This document shows positions 49,299 through 57,659 of a DNA stretch of 64,000 nt, in pieces. Position numbers and translations under genes: made by a program. The notes under the pieces are model-generated. The model saw nothing but the letters and a program-made list of their open reading frames with translations, had not been told where the DNA came from and ran no database searches. The DNA comes from Chloroherpetonaceae bacterium. GTDB lineage: Bacteria; Bacteroidota; Chlorobiia; Chlorobiales; Thermochlorobacteraceae. Each line of letters opens with the position of its first letter. Within the stretch, counting starts at the first letter, position 1. Where the stretch lies: NCBI GenBank assembly GCA_033763895.1, contig JANRJQ010000011.1:111963-175962 (forward strand), given 5' to 3'.

Positions 49299-50099
49299 TT
49301 ATGATTTTAATCCGCGGCTGATATAAAGAACAAACCGGCGTTGAATGGTTTCGCTATGGGAAAGCTCAATGGGTTGTTTTTTTAACCAAGCCTCAAAACG
49401 GCGAAGTGATTCAGAAAAAAGCGGCTCCTCTAATTGCCAAGTTTCATTGTAAGTCCGATTTTTCATTTTCTCAAATAAAAGTAAAGGAGACGCTTCTTCT
49501 GTCCAAGCAGATGCAATAATTTCAGAGGCGGGTTCCGCGCCAATCAAATGAAGTTCTTGAAAGAGCATCGGCCCGGCAGCGGCTGTAGGCAACATCTCCG
49601 GGTTCAGCAAAGCAACAATTTTGCGAAATTCCATTTTCATTTCAGATGCAAAGGCATTAGGTGAAAGCCAATCTCGTCCTTGAATGAATAGTCCTCCCGG
49701 CTTAAGCACGCGTTGAACCTCTCGAAGCGAGGTTTTCCAGTTACTGACCAAGTGAAGGACATTGCTTGTAAAAACGGCATCAAAGGAATTTGATGCAAAT
49801 GGTAAAGTTGTAACATCCCCTTCAACAAGTGTTATTGGTATATTCATTGAAGCCGCGAGTTCGCCGGCTACAGCAAGCATCTCTGGCTCTATATCTAAAG
49901 CTGTAACGCGAGCCCCGGCTTTTGCTATGGATACCGATATTCTTCCGGCGCCAGCTCCCATATCCAATAGGTGAGATTCTCTCCCAATCAAATCGCGAAT
50001 ACATTCACCAATTTCAGTTGCCGATTTTTCAGGAATGAAATTTATCGCGTTGTAATGTTTCGCAATTTCTTTGAACGACATTGAAGTGTATATCGCCAT
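49299..50099 (-). CDS. class I SAM-dependent methyltransferase
   Basis: A 266-residue soluble methyltransferase. Motif I is LLDMGAGAGRISVSIAKAG, with the acidic ribose ligand in TALDIEPEM, motif II/III DAVFTSNVLHLVSNWKTSLREVQRVLKPGGLFIQG. This is the UbiE/Methyltransf_11 type, with no cue to the substrate. Position in the operon behind two bacteriochlorophyll-delivery transporters suggests a pigment, quinone or lipid. The gap to the upstream transporter gene is 32 bases. Confidence 0.85.
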   Translation of the reverse strand: MAIYTSMSFKEIAKHYNAINFIPEKSATEIGECIRDLIGRESHLLDMGAGAGRISVSIAKAGARVTALDIEPEMLAVAGELAASMNIPITLVEGDVTTLPFASNSFDAVFTSNVLHLVSNWKTSLREVQRVLKPGGLFIQGRDWLSPNAFASEMKMEFRKIVALLNPEMLPTAAAGPMLFQELHLIGAEPASEIIASAWTEEASPLLLFEKMKNRTYNETWQLEEPLFSESLRRFEAWLKKQPIELSHSETIQRRFVLYISRGLKS

Positions 50100-50131
50100 A
50101 ATCCCTCCCGTTTCGATGAATTAAACCCAAC

Positions 50132-51511
50132 TTACTTTACCATCAAAGTGACTTCATTCTTAATGGCATCGCGCTCAAGAGACGCTATACTTGCCGGGCG
50201 CAATGAAATCACACATAAAATCATAAAAAAGCCTTCAGCAAGAAAGAATGCAGCATAGCCGATTGGAGCAGAAGAAAAAATACTTGAGCCGATAATAACC
50301 TCATATATTAACCCACAAAGTATAAAGCACCCCCCTAATCCAAATGCTTGAGCCATACTCCAAATCCCAAGATACTTTCCGGTTTGACCCTTTACCGTCA
50401 TGTCAGACATCATCGTAACGGCAGCCATCGTAAAGATGCCGACACAAAAACCATTGATTCCAAAAGAGATGATTGCAAGGGTGAGGTTGAGATAAAGAAT
50501 AGAGAATGCGATTAAACCGAAACTTAAGGCTGCAAGCATTCCGCCGAATGTTGCAATGCTTTTTTTGTCCCTCATTTCTAAAAGTGCCACAGATTCTTTT
50601 TTTCCCAAAAGCTTTGCACCCAAGGCGGCAGTCATTCCCATTCCAAGCGTTACTCCTGTATTAAATAGTTGTTGAAAAATGGAGGAATCGCTCACACTAA
50701 GGTGAAAAATTTCAGCACCCATTACCTCTTGAAGTAAATCTTGGGTAAAAATCCCGAAAAAGGAAAGGGAGATAAAAAGAAAAAAGCGTTTGGCCGTTGC
50801 ATTTTTCAGAAGCATTGAAAGAGAATCCTTAAATGGGTTTTGTTCTCGAGATAATTGACCTGCGGGGAGTGAAACTTGGTTCCCGACTGTTAATTCTCGC
50901 AATTCATCTTTTGTAAGCCGCCGTTCTAAGCCAAAGATGCCAAGAAATCCGAGAATAAAGACGATCAAGGGCGAAATGAGATAAAGACTTTGAAGTCGCG
51001 ATTCTGAAAACTCCGGCATCCACAGCCCAAAAAGCGAAGCCCAAACAACAAGAATTAACGTTTGCCCTGTCCAAGCCGCGGCGAAAACCTTGCTGCGGGT
51101 TTCTGCTGTTGTACATTCAGCAATGAGATCAAGGTAAGTATTGGCCATCAACGCAATGCTGAGACCAAAAATGAAAAAAAGAAGAAACATCAACGGAATG
51201 GCAAAAAGATTTCCTCCCTTCTGAAACTCAAGCATGAATGGAAGCGGTAAAAGTGAAAAGCTTCCGGTCATAAGCCCAATGAGAAGATATGGACTGCGGC
51301 GATATCCAAAAATGGGAAAACGATCGGTCATTTTCCCAAAGAAGGGTTGAAACGGACCAAAAAACGGATACAATCCAATCATCAGCGCAATGAGGAGGGC
51401 TGGTAGTTGGTATTCAACAATTGCAACTCGATTAAAATTGACCGTGACTTGCGCAAACATCAAGGCAATCGCAAACTTTGGGAGCATGAATTGAACGGTG
51501 ACTCGGCTCAT
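50132..51511 (-). CDS. BCD (PucC-like) major facilitator transporter, second copy
   Basis: A 459-residue, twelve-helix protein of the bacteriochlorophyll delivery family. Recognisable blocks are LPKFAIALMFAQVTVNFNRVAIVEYQLPALLIALMIGLYPFFGPFQPFFGKMTDRFPIFGYRRSPYLLIG (abbreviated by key motifs NFNRVAIVE, FFGKMTDRFP, RRSPYL) and TAETRSKVFAAAWTGQ. PucC, LhaA and Bch2 of purple bacteria belong here and help light-harvesting assembly. It starts 12 bases after the first copy. The two paralogues differ clearly along their length. Confidence 0.9.
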   Translation of the reverse strand: MSRVTVQFMLPKFAIALMFAQVTVNFNRVAIVEYQLPALLIALMIGLYPFFGPFQPFFGKMTDRFPIFGYRRSPYLLIGLMTGSFSLLPLPFMLEFQKGGNLFAIPLMFLLFFIFGLSIALMANTYLDLIAECTTAETRSKVFAAAWTGQTLILVVWASLFGLWMPEFSESRLQSLYLISPLIVFILGFLGIFGLERRLTKDELRELTVGNQVSLPAGQLSREQNPFKDSLSMLLKNATAKRFFLFISLSFFGIFTQDLLQEVMGAEIFHLSVSDSSIFQQLFNTGVTLGMGMTAALGAKLLGKKESVALLEMRDKKSIATFGGMLAALSFGLIAFSILYLNLTLAIISFGINGFCVGIFTMAAVTMMSDMTVKGQTGKYLGIWSMAQAFGLGGCFILCGLIYEVIIGSSIFSSAPIGYAAFFLAEGFFMILCVISLRPASIASLERDAIKNEVTLMVK

Positions 51512-51523
51512 AAAGAATAAGGT

Positions 51524-52957
51524 TTAATCCCCTGTTTCGGCTTCCATCACAATAGTGAGATCTGCCGGTTTTAAGGGTGTTAAATTTTCTGGCATTGAAC
51601 GATTGGCATCCGTTTGGCCGGTTTGTAACTTAAAGTCAGAAATACTTACTCGTCCTAATAGGTAAACCGAAAGTATCATTAAACAAGATTCAATGAAGAA
51701 GATAATGGCATAACCGATTGAGGCTGAAAAAAATGATGTTTCAATAAGGAGCGAAACAAGCGCACCCGCGAGAACCCCTGAAAGCCCGCTTCCTAATGAA
51801 GTTGCAAATCCCCACAACCCCATATAAGTGGCGCGTTCTTTTTGAGATGTCATTTCCATCATTGTGGTGAGCGTTCCAATTGTATGAAAACCGGTGAAGA
51901 GGCCCAAAAAGAAGAGCGCATGAAACATAAAACGGCTCGATTCACTTAAACTAATAATTGCAAGAAGCAATAAACCAATGGCAGTTCCACCGCTTCCAAT
52001 TCTTGCAACAGATTGTTTATCAAATCGAAACCAAAGTGAAAGCAAGCCCACCAGCAGCATTGAGCCTAAGACGCCGATTCCCCAAATCGGTTGAAATGAG
52101 GAAGTCTCTTTCAATGATAGCCCAAGCACTGCGGCTCCGAAGACTTCGAGAATGGTATCTTGAAGAAAAATGCCGATTGTGCTCCCAACTATAAAGAGGA
52201 AAAACAAGCGAGTCGCATTTCCAGTACTGAAAAGTCGCTGAACAAGGCGAATCATATTCTCGCGTTTTATCGAGGGTTCATTAATTGGCTGTACTTTGGG
52301 GTTTCTTAGGTCGTATTTTACACGTGGTTCTAGCCCAAGCAAGCCAACGCCACAAGTAAAGAAAACAATCACCGGTGTAATGCTATAGAGCTTTACCAAA
52401 GTTTCATGATGATAGACCGGCATCTGATACTTCATCACAACTCCGGAAAGCACAAGGCCTAAAATCATTGTTGTCCAAACCAATGCCACCGCAACCCCCC
52501 GCGTTTTATCGGTTGTGATATCTGAGATAAGTGCTAAATGAGCATTACCAGACATTGCAAGCCCAACGCCGAAAACAATAAGCAGAAAAAAGCCACCCAA
52601 AAAGCCCCACCAATGGCTTTGGCTCATTGCAAGCATCATTGCCGGAAGAAATAGAAAAATGATGCTGGCAATCATCGATCCAAGAAAAAGATAGGGTGTG
52701 CGTTTCATCCTGAAAATTGGAAACCGATCGGCAAGCGAACCAAAGTAAATTTGAAACGGCGAAAGGAAATGATAACACCCTATCATTGAAGTGATAATCA
52801 CAGCAGGAATGGCAAGCTCATGAATCGATACGCGATTGAAGTTGGCGGTTAGAAGCGCAAACATCCACCCAATTCCAAGCTTAGGCAAGGCTAAGCGTAA
52901 GAGATTCAAGGCTTGGTGAGCGACAAGAAGTTTATTTGAAGAAACTGTTTCTGACAT
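51524..52957 (-). CDS. BCD (PucC-like) major facilitator transporter, first copy
   Basis: A 477-residue, twelve-helix member of the bacteriochlorophyll delivery family with NFNRVSIHELAIPAVIITSM, YFGSLADRFPIFRMKRTPYLFLG and TTDKTRGVAVALVWTTM. It is the first gene of a four-gene run (BCD, BCD, methyltransferase, membrane methyltransferase). It lacks a clear ribosome-binding site; instead a 66-base hairpin ends 15 bases before the ATG. In green bacteria these proteins are thought to deliver pigments to chlorosomes or reaction centres. Confidence 0.9.
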   Translation of the reverse strand: MSETVSSNKLLVAHQALNLLRLALPKLGIGWMFALLTANFNRVSIHELAIPAVIITSMIGCYHFLSPFQIYFGSLADRFPIFRMKRTPYLFLGSMIASIIFLFLPAMMLAMSQSHWWGFLGGFFLLIVFGVGLAMSGNAHLALISDITTDKTRGVAVALVWTTMILGLVLSGVVMKYQMPVYHHETLVKLYSITPVIVFFTCGVGLLGLEPRVKYDLRNPKVQPINEPSIKRENMIRLVQRLFSTGNATRLFFLFIVGSTIGIFLQDTILEVFGAAVLGLSLKETSSFQPIWGIGVLGSMLLVGLLSLWFRFDKQSVARIGSGGTAIGLLLLAIISLSESSRFMFHALFFLGLFTGFHTIGTLTTMMEMTSQKERATYMGLWGFATSLGSGLSGVLAGALVSLLIETSFFSASIGYAIIFFIESCLMILSVYLLGRVSISDFKLQTGQTDANRSMPENLTPLKPADLTIVMEAETGD

Positions 52958-52972
52958 AGTTATTGTGTTTTA

Positions 52973-53038
52973 CTCTAATCTCGGATTTCCGATTTGGAAA
53001 TACATAGAGTACCAAATCGGAAACGTGCCGAATTAGAG
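52973..53038 (-). promoter_or_regulatory. long hairpin in front of the BCD operon
   Basis: Between the TonB receptor stop and the BCD start lies an inverted repeat with 12 perfect inner base pairs (TTTCCGATTTGG with CCAAATCGGAAA, 14-base loop) and an outer arm of 11 more (CTCTAAT and TCGG with CCGA and ATTAGAG). No T-run follows on the minus strand, so it is not a classic terminator. It may separate the receptor messenger from the BCD messenger or control translation. Confidence 0.75.
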
Positions 53039-53046
53039 ACGGTGTG

Positions 53047-55482
53047 TCAGAGATTAAATTCAAAACCAATGTGAAAACTTCTTCCCGGCATACGGAACTG
53101 CTCAAGTTCTTCATACTGCGTATTGGTGAAATTTTGTACAGTTGCCGTAACCTTAAATTGAGAAAGAACTTGATAAGCCGCGGTCAAATCCATCACCAAG
53201 AAATCACCCGGGTAATCGGCTTCAGAGAGCGCTAAACGAATTCGACGATACTGCGGTAAATAGCGAGCGCTATACATCATTGAAAGATCATTCCAAGTAA
53301 AATTGGCACTTCCGGAAATGTTGTGTTGAGGTCGATAAGGAAGCCAATTGTTGGTTGAATCAGCAGTAACGGCACGAAGCAAATCATTTTTATTTGGGCT
53401 CAAATCGCGGGCATCCATAAAATTGTAACCCAATTGAAAGGTCAGTTCATTGATAGGGCGGAAAGTGAGCGCGAATTCAAAACCAAGAATGCGAGCTTCA
53501 GCGAAATTTTTGTATTGGAAGATGATATCGCCCACTTGCTTGTTGGGTTTAGCCGGAGAGATATCTTGCGATTCAATCAGATTGGTGTAAAAATTGGCGT
53601 AAGTTGAAAAGTCAATTGAAAACTGATTTCCGAATGCTTTATAAACGCCAAATTCGAAACTCGTCATGCGTTCTGCGTCAAGCGTGCCATTTGGAATTCC
53701 GGCGAAGATCCCTGCTTCAGTGATAAAGCGCTCGGCAAGCGTTGGCGCTCTAAAACTGCGGCTCACGGAGGCGCGCAGTGCCGATTCGTCATCAAGTTTA
53801 TAAGTTGCTGCAACTCTTGGGCTAAGCTGCCACAAAGTCGGATGCTCAATTTGAGACACAACCGTCGGGTAGATTGAGCCGTCAGGCTGTGCAGTTGAAA
53901 ACGGATTAAGAATATCAAGGTATGAAACATCTGTTCGATTCATCAGATGGTTCAAATCAAAACGAATTCCGAAGCTGAATCGAAGGCGTTCACCGAGACT
54001 GAAATCATCTTGTATATAAGCCCCAATCGTATAGGACTTATTATTGTAATAAAGCGTGGATTGAACATCGTCTATATATGCATCTATACCGGTTGTAATT
54101 TGATGATCAGAAGCAAGCCGGTTCAATTGAATACCAAAGGAAAGGCGCTTAGCATCAGAATTGTTGAATGTATTTGGGTCGTTGGGGTCATACGGCGCGC
54201 GTCGGCGTAAGGTGTATTGTTGAAATGGGCCGAACGCTTCGCTAAACTGAGGATAATATTTGATTACAAAGTGATACCTGTAGTATGAGGCGCGTGTTTC
54301 AAGTTTCGTGTATTGATCAAAAACCATAACATGTGTAAGCCCGGCAAATTCCATTCCAGATTCTTTTTGATCGTCGGAGAGATAATCATTAGCATCGGCG
54401 CTGAGTGCATTGGCTTTTGAGCGCCACGGGTAAACCTGTCCGCCTTCGTTTCGATTAATTAATCCAGAGAATATCAATTGCTGTGTCGGAGTAATCTGAT
54501 AAGTGAGTTTGAGCTTTAAATCATCCATCAATTGATTTGAATTTTGACGGTAGCCTTCATCACTCATTCGAGAGTAAATAACATTATAGCTGAGATCGCC
54601 AATCGTATTTCCGTGTGTAAACATTGTGTTATAGAAATACGGTACTTTCCCATTCGGGTAGTTTCGGGTATTCACAAACGATGGTGGTGCATCATAAAAT
54701 CCATTTGAAAACCGAACATTAAATGTCATTTCGCTTGGCATTGTCCCAATGACATTGATAATTCCGCCCATTGCACCTGAACCGTAAAGTGAGGATGCCG
54801 CACCCTTTACGACTTCAAGTCGGCCAATACCATTCATCATAAAATTTTGCCAATCCACCGAGCCTGCATCGGGAGTATTCATCAAAAAGCCATCATAAAG
54901 CATCATCACACGCGTTCCGATTCCGCCGCCCGTCATGCTGTTTGAGCCCCGAATTTGAACGCTGCTTGAGCCAAAGCCTCCCGAGCGGGTAACATCCACG
55001 CCGGGGATAGATTCCAAAACTTGATCCAATGAACTGAGCGGCAAAGCATTAATGGCTTGCTCACTGATAACGGTTGTGGTGATTGGAATTTCCAATCGAT
55101 TCTGCTCATGCTTTGAAGCAGAAACGACAACTTCGGATGCAGAAAAATTTGATTCACTAAGTGTAAAAGTAACGGTTGAAGTTGCGCCACCTTCCAAGTC
55201 AAAAACATCTGATATGGGTTCGTATCCTAATGCAGAGATACGAAGGGAAATCTTTCCTGCAGGAGCTTTCGAAATTCGAAATTCCCCACGGATATTGGTG
55301 GTTGCGCCTAATGTGGTTCCAAGAATTTTGATCGTTGCCCCAATTATCGGCTCTCCCGATAATGAGGTTACTTTTCCGGTTAGGATGCCGGTTTCGCCGC
55401 CTTCCGCCCTTATTTCAGATGAAAGCACGGCAAACGTGGCAAGTGCGAGTAGCCCAAAGGCAATGGTTTTAAACCGATTCAT
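53047..55482 (-). CDS. TonB-dependent outer-membrane receptor
   Basis: An 811-residue receptor with a signal peptide (FGLLALATFAVLSSEIRA), a carboxypeptidase-regulatory-like domain (LTGKVTSLSGEPIIGATIKILGTTLGATTNIRGEF), a plug with LESIPGVDVTRSGGFGSSSVQIRGS and VVKGAASSLYGSGAMGGIINVIG, and a barrel ending GFEFNL. It resembles iron-siderophore, haem or cobalamin receptors but the ligand cannot be told. An unknown lipoprotein gene is 149 bases upstream. Its leader holds an elaborate inverted repeat just before the ribosome-binding site (AAGGAG). Confidence 0.93.
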   Translation of the reverse strand: MNRFKTIAFGLLALATFAVLSSEIRAEGGETGILTGKVTSLSGEPIIGATIKILGTTLGATTNIRGEFRISKAPAGKISLRISALGYEPISDVFDLEGGATSTVTFTLSESNFSASEVVVSASKHEQNRLEIPITTTVISEQAINALPLSSLDQVLESIPGVDVTRSGGFGSSSVQIRGSNSMTGGGIGTRVMMLYDGFLMNTPDAGSVDWQNFMMNGIGRLEVVKGAASSLYGSGAMGGIINVIGTMPSEMTFNVRFSNGFYDAPPSFVNTRNYPNGKVPYFYNTMFTHGNTIGDLSYNVIYSRMSDEGYRQNSNQLMDDLKLKLTYQITPTQQLIFSGLINRNEGGQVYPWRSKANALSADANDYLSDDQKESGMEFAGLTHVMVFDQYTKLETRASYYRYHFVIKYYPQFSEAFGPFQQYTLRRRAPYDPNDPNTFNNSDAKRLSFGIQLNRLASDHQITTGIDAYIDDVQSTLYYNNKSYTIGAYIQDDFSLGERLRFSFGIRFDLNHLMNRTDVSYLDILNPFSTAQPDGSIYPTVVSQIEHPTLWQLSPRVAATYKLDDESALRASVSRSFRAPTLAERFITEAGIFAGIPNGTLDAERMTSFEFGVYKAFGNQFSIDFSTYANFYTNLIESQDISPAKPNKQVGDIIFQYKNFAEARILGFEFALTFRPINELTFQLGYNFMDARDLSPNKNDLLRAVTADSTNNWLPYRPQHNISGSANFTWNDLSMMYSARYLPQYRRIRLALSEADYPGDFLVMDLTAAYQVLSQFKVTATVQNFTNTQYEELEQFRMPGRSFHIGFEFNL

Positions 55483-55497
55483 AATTTTCTCCTTGAA

Positions 55498-55576
55498 TGT
55501 TCTCTTTAGAAATAATGAAACGGCAACACAACTTTGACATCATTATGCTGCCGTTTCCGGCAGAGAAAAGAGAACA
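55498..55576 (-). promoter_or_regulatory. structured leader of the TonB receptor gene with alternative hairpins
   Basis: On the minus strand a 10-bp outer pairing (TGTTCTCTTT with AAAGAGAACA) encloses two competing structures: a 6-bp tetraloop hairpin (CTGCCGGAAACGGCAG, 55548-55563) and a longer-range 9-bp pairing of GAAACGGCA (55549-55557 side) with TGCCGTTTC (55517-55525 side). They share the GAAACGGCA segment, so only one can form at a time. The outer arm ends just before AAGGAG and the receptor ATG. Confidence 0.68.
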
Positions 55577-55631
55577 AGTTTTCTGTTGTAATACGGGAAG
55601 TGAGAACAAATCCACTTCTCGGAGAACAGAT

Positions 55632-56600
55632 TTATTGAACTGCAGGTAAAGTGATTTGCGGATGCCAGATCATCATATAATTCTGAGCATTCGTCGTTAC
55701 GCTTGTAGCACCTGAAGCGGTCGTCATTGATGACAGTGTGCTTGAAAGTGTATTATCTGAGTTATAAATACCGACTGAGATATTGTCGTAGGTTCCAAAT
55801 TGATACGGTACAAAGCCAAGGCCATTAAAGCCGCTGTTTTTTGAAAAAGGAGCAACAGTTGAGGCGACGGGCTTGGTGATTTTAACAAATAAATCAGGTT
55901 GAATGCCCGGGCCGGGTGTGACACCCGATTTATAACCAACAACCGCTAAATATTTTCCACCGGTTGGCCATTTTTCAAGTTGATCCACTTTCACGGTTCC
56001 AAGAATGGTCATTTGTGATTTTGCTTTGGAAGCGTTGTAAGCATATTCGCCCATTGCAAGGTCAACGGTAAGGTTTGCAACAGTAATGCCGGGAACGGCT
56101 TTCACAGGTGTTCCTAAGCCGTTAATGGTTTGTGCGCCATTGTATCCTAAGGCCACTTGGATATCGCCTCCCGGACCGCCACGTGTACCTGCCGGATTGA
56201 CATAAGTGGGAAGAATGAGATAATAGCTGTTTTCAAGAATGTCAGGTGTTTCAAGTCTGTAGGTATAAACACCATTACTTAATTCTGATATTTGAATTCC
56301 GGTGCTGTTTCCGCCGAAAATCTTCGCTGGTGCTGCAATGGCGGCGCCTGCTTCGTTTGAGGGATTCACTGCAATTCGGACATAGCCCGATGGAAATGCA
56401 AGTGATGAATCAGATGAATTTGGCCACTTTGCCGGGTCAAATGCAGCCCCTTTATATGTAAAAGTGATGGTTCCGGTTATGACGGTCGGGTCGGTCGGTG
56501 CGCCGCCGTTATCTTTACAACCGGTGCTAATCAGCAAAAAGCCGACAAGGGTGAGCAACATTGCTCGTTTTGCCAACGAAATCGTTTGACGGTAATTCAT
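55632..56600 (-). CDS. predicted surface or periplasmic lipoprotein, unknown function
   Basis: A 322-residue protein with a signal peptide and lipobox LLISTGC (Cys near 27). The rest is beta-rich, with paired blocks that may be two Ig-like or transthyretin-like halves (VITGTITFTYKGAAFDPAKWP and MTILGTVKVDQLEKWPTGGKY). The similar ITGTITF and ILGTVKV openings, each followed by a KWP motif, suggest an internal duplication. It precedes the TonB receptor by 149 bases and probably helps capture the same ligand. No known family recognised. Confidence 0.72.
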   Translation of the reverse strand: MNYRQTISLAKRAMLLTLVGFLLISTGCKDNGGAPTDPTVITGTITFTYKGAAFDPAKWPNSSDSSLAFPSGYVRIAVNPSNEAGAAIAAPAKIFGGNSTGIQISELSNGVYTYRLETPDILENSYYLILPTYVNPAGTRGGPGGDIQVALGYNGAQTINGLGTPVKAVPGITVANLTVDLAMGEYAYNASKAKSQMTILGTVKVDQLEKWPTGGKYLAVVGYKSGVTPGPGIQPDLFVKITKPVASTVAPFSKNSGFNGLGFVPYQFGTYDNISVGIYNSDNTLSSTLSSMTTASGATSVTTNAQNYMMIWHPQITLPAVQ

Positions 56601-56610
56601 AGTTATTGAT

Positions 56611-56692
56611 TCCTTTCAAGAATTGATTTTGATTAAAAAATAAAGAACAAGGTTGAGCCGTGGTTACTTTTGGAAACCAGCTTCTTGAAAGG
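56611..56692 (-). promoter_or_regulatory. ribosome-site-sequestering inverted repeat in the lipoprotein leader
   Basis: A perfect 11-bp inverted repeat (CCTTTCAAGAA upstream, TTCTTGAAAGG downstream on the minus strand, arms 56682-56692 and 56612-56622). The downstream arm includes most of the GAAAGGA ribosome-binding site 11 bases before the lipoprotein ATG. Between the arms is a smaller hairpin (TGGTT with AACCA). Confidence 0.68.
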
Positions 56693-56864
56693 TTAGCAGC
56701 ATAACGCGTTCATTTTAGAAATGCACAGCTAAACCTTATACAAAAGGCAATTTCGGCTCTTTAAAAATTGTTGTATCGCAAAGCGGTGATTCCAAACTCA
56801 AAGGCGAAATCGATGATTCGAACTATTGTGTTAAGACTTTAAGTTGGAATAAGATTCGGGCTGG

Positions 56865-57350
56865 CTATGATCGAAGCGGAATAAGATATTCGTGGAGGTT
56901 CATCGGAGAGAAATCGGACAAGAAATCGCTGCTGAAATACCCCTCAAGGCTGCAACTGGGGTGCAAGTCATTTCTCGCTTGTGATAACGCACAAAAAAGA
57001 TTGACAAGAGACCCAACATCTGCGACAGCTGCGATGGAAACATGAGAATCAGCCCCTTTTTCAATGGCGCTTGATGGAAGTTTGGCAACATTGTTTTGTG
57101 AGGTAGAAGCGAAGAGTTCATCATCTGGTTCTTTCGGACGCTCAAAAACAAAATTCTCAATCCCGCGGTGGTAAACCTTACCGCTCGCCGTCTTGATTGT
57201 TTTATCTTTTGCCTTTGAAGCATCGGCCAAAGAATGCTTCATAATCGCGTTCCCGCCACTAAGAATCGAAACCCAAAAGAAAATCTGGACTTCAACAAGC
57301 TTCCAGATGCTTTTGGCAAATCGGCGGTGGATGTTTTCGCGCTTTGGCAT
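56865..57350 (-). CDS. hypothetical protein
   Basis: A 161-residue protein with a purine-rich AGGGGAAA site directly before its ATG. A basic N terminus leads to a moderately hydrophobic stretch (VEVQIFFWVSILSGGNAIM), possibly an uncleaved anchor or a signal peptide. The rest is polar, with KVYHRGIENFVFERPKEPDDELF and two Cys residues (FCALSQARNDLHPSCSLEG). It heads the run towards the lipoprotein and TonB receptor genes, with a 264-base gap. No family recognised; the reading frame could be wrong, but the coding signal is fair. Confidence 0.5.
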   Translation of the reverse strand: MPKRENIHRRFAKSIWKLVEVQIFFWVSILSGGNAIMKHSLADASKAKDKTIKTASGKVYHRGIENFVFERPKEPDDELFASTSQNNVAKLPSSAIEKGADSHVSIAAVADVGSLVNLFCALSQARNDLHPSCSLEGYFSSDFLSDFSPMNLHEYLIPLRS

Positions 57351-57659
57351 TTTCCCCTAACTTCTTTTCTCTTTACTTCAAAAAGGTGTTCATTTCTTCA
57401 CCTCACTCAACGAGCATTAACATTCTCAATGGTTCAACCTTTTGACTACAACCAAAAGAGAATATCAATGACCTAACTTCATAACTTCACAAAGTTACTC
57501 ACAGGAATAACTACAAAGGTTTAGAGATTCAGTGAAAGTTGATGATTTAGGGTTAAATTTAAGTGACGATAAAATCGTGGTTTACAGGGAAAATCGACCG
57601 TTTCGTTACTTCGAATCCGCTTTTAACCAGTTTCTCGAAGGATAAAACGGGGAACTTTT
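57351..57659. other. intergenic region between crtI-like and hypothetical genes
   Basis: About 310 AT-rich bases. It must hold the promoter of the minus-strand gene at 56865-57350 and the transcript end of the crtI-like gene. No clear hairpin terminator or other feature was seen. Confidence 0.45.

Noticed and set aside
49299..50099. Assigning the soluble methyltransferase as BchM, BchU or UbiE
   Set aside because: Only the general SAM motifs are visible; operon position alone is not enough for a gene name.
50132..52957. The two BCD transporters as one gene broken by a frameshift
   Set aside because: Each is full length with twelve helices and its own start, and they differ in sequence, so they are tandem paralogues.
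55483..56864. Cobalamin riboswitch upstream of the TonB receptor or lipoprotein
   Set aside because: I could not find a B12-box-like core in either leader; the structures present are of a different type.
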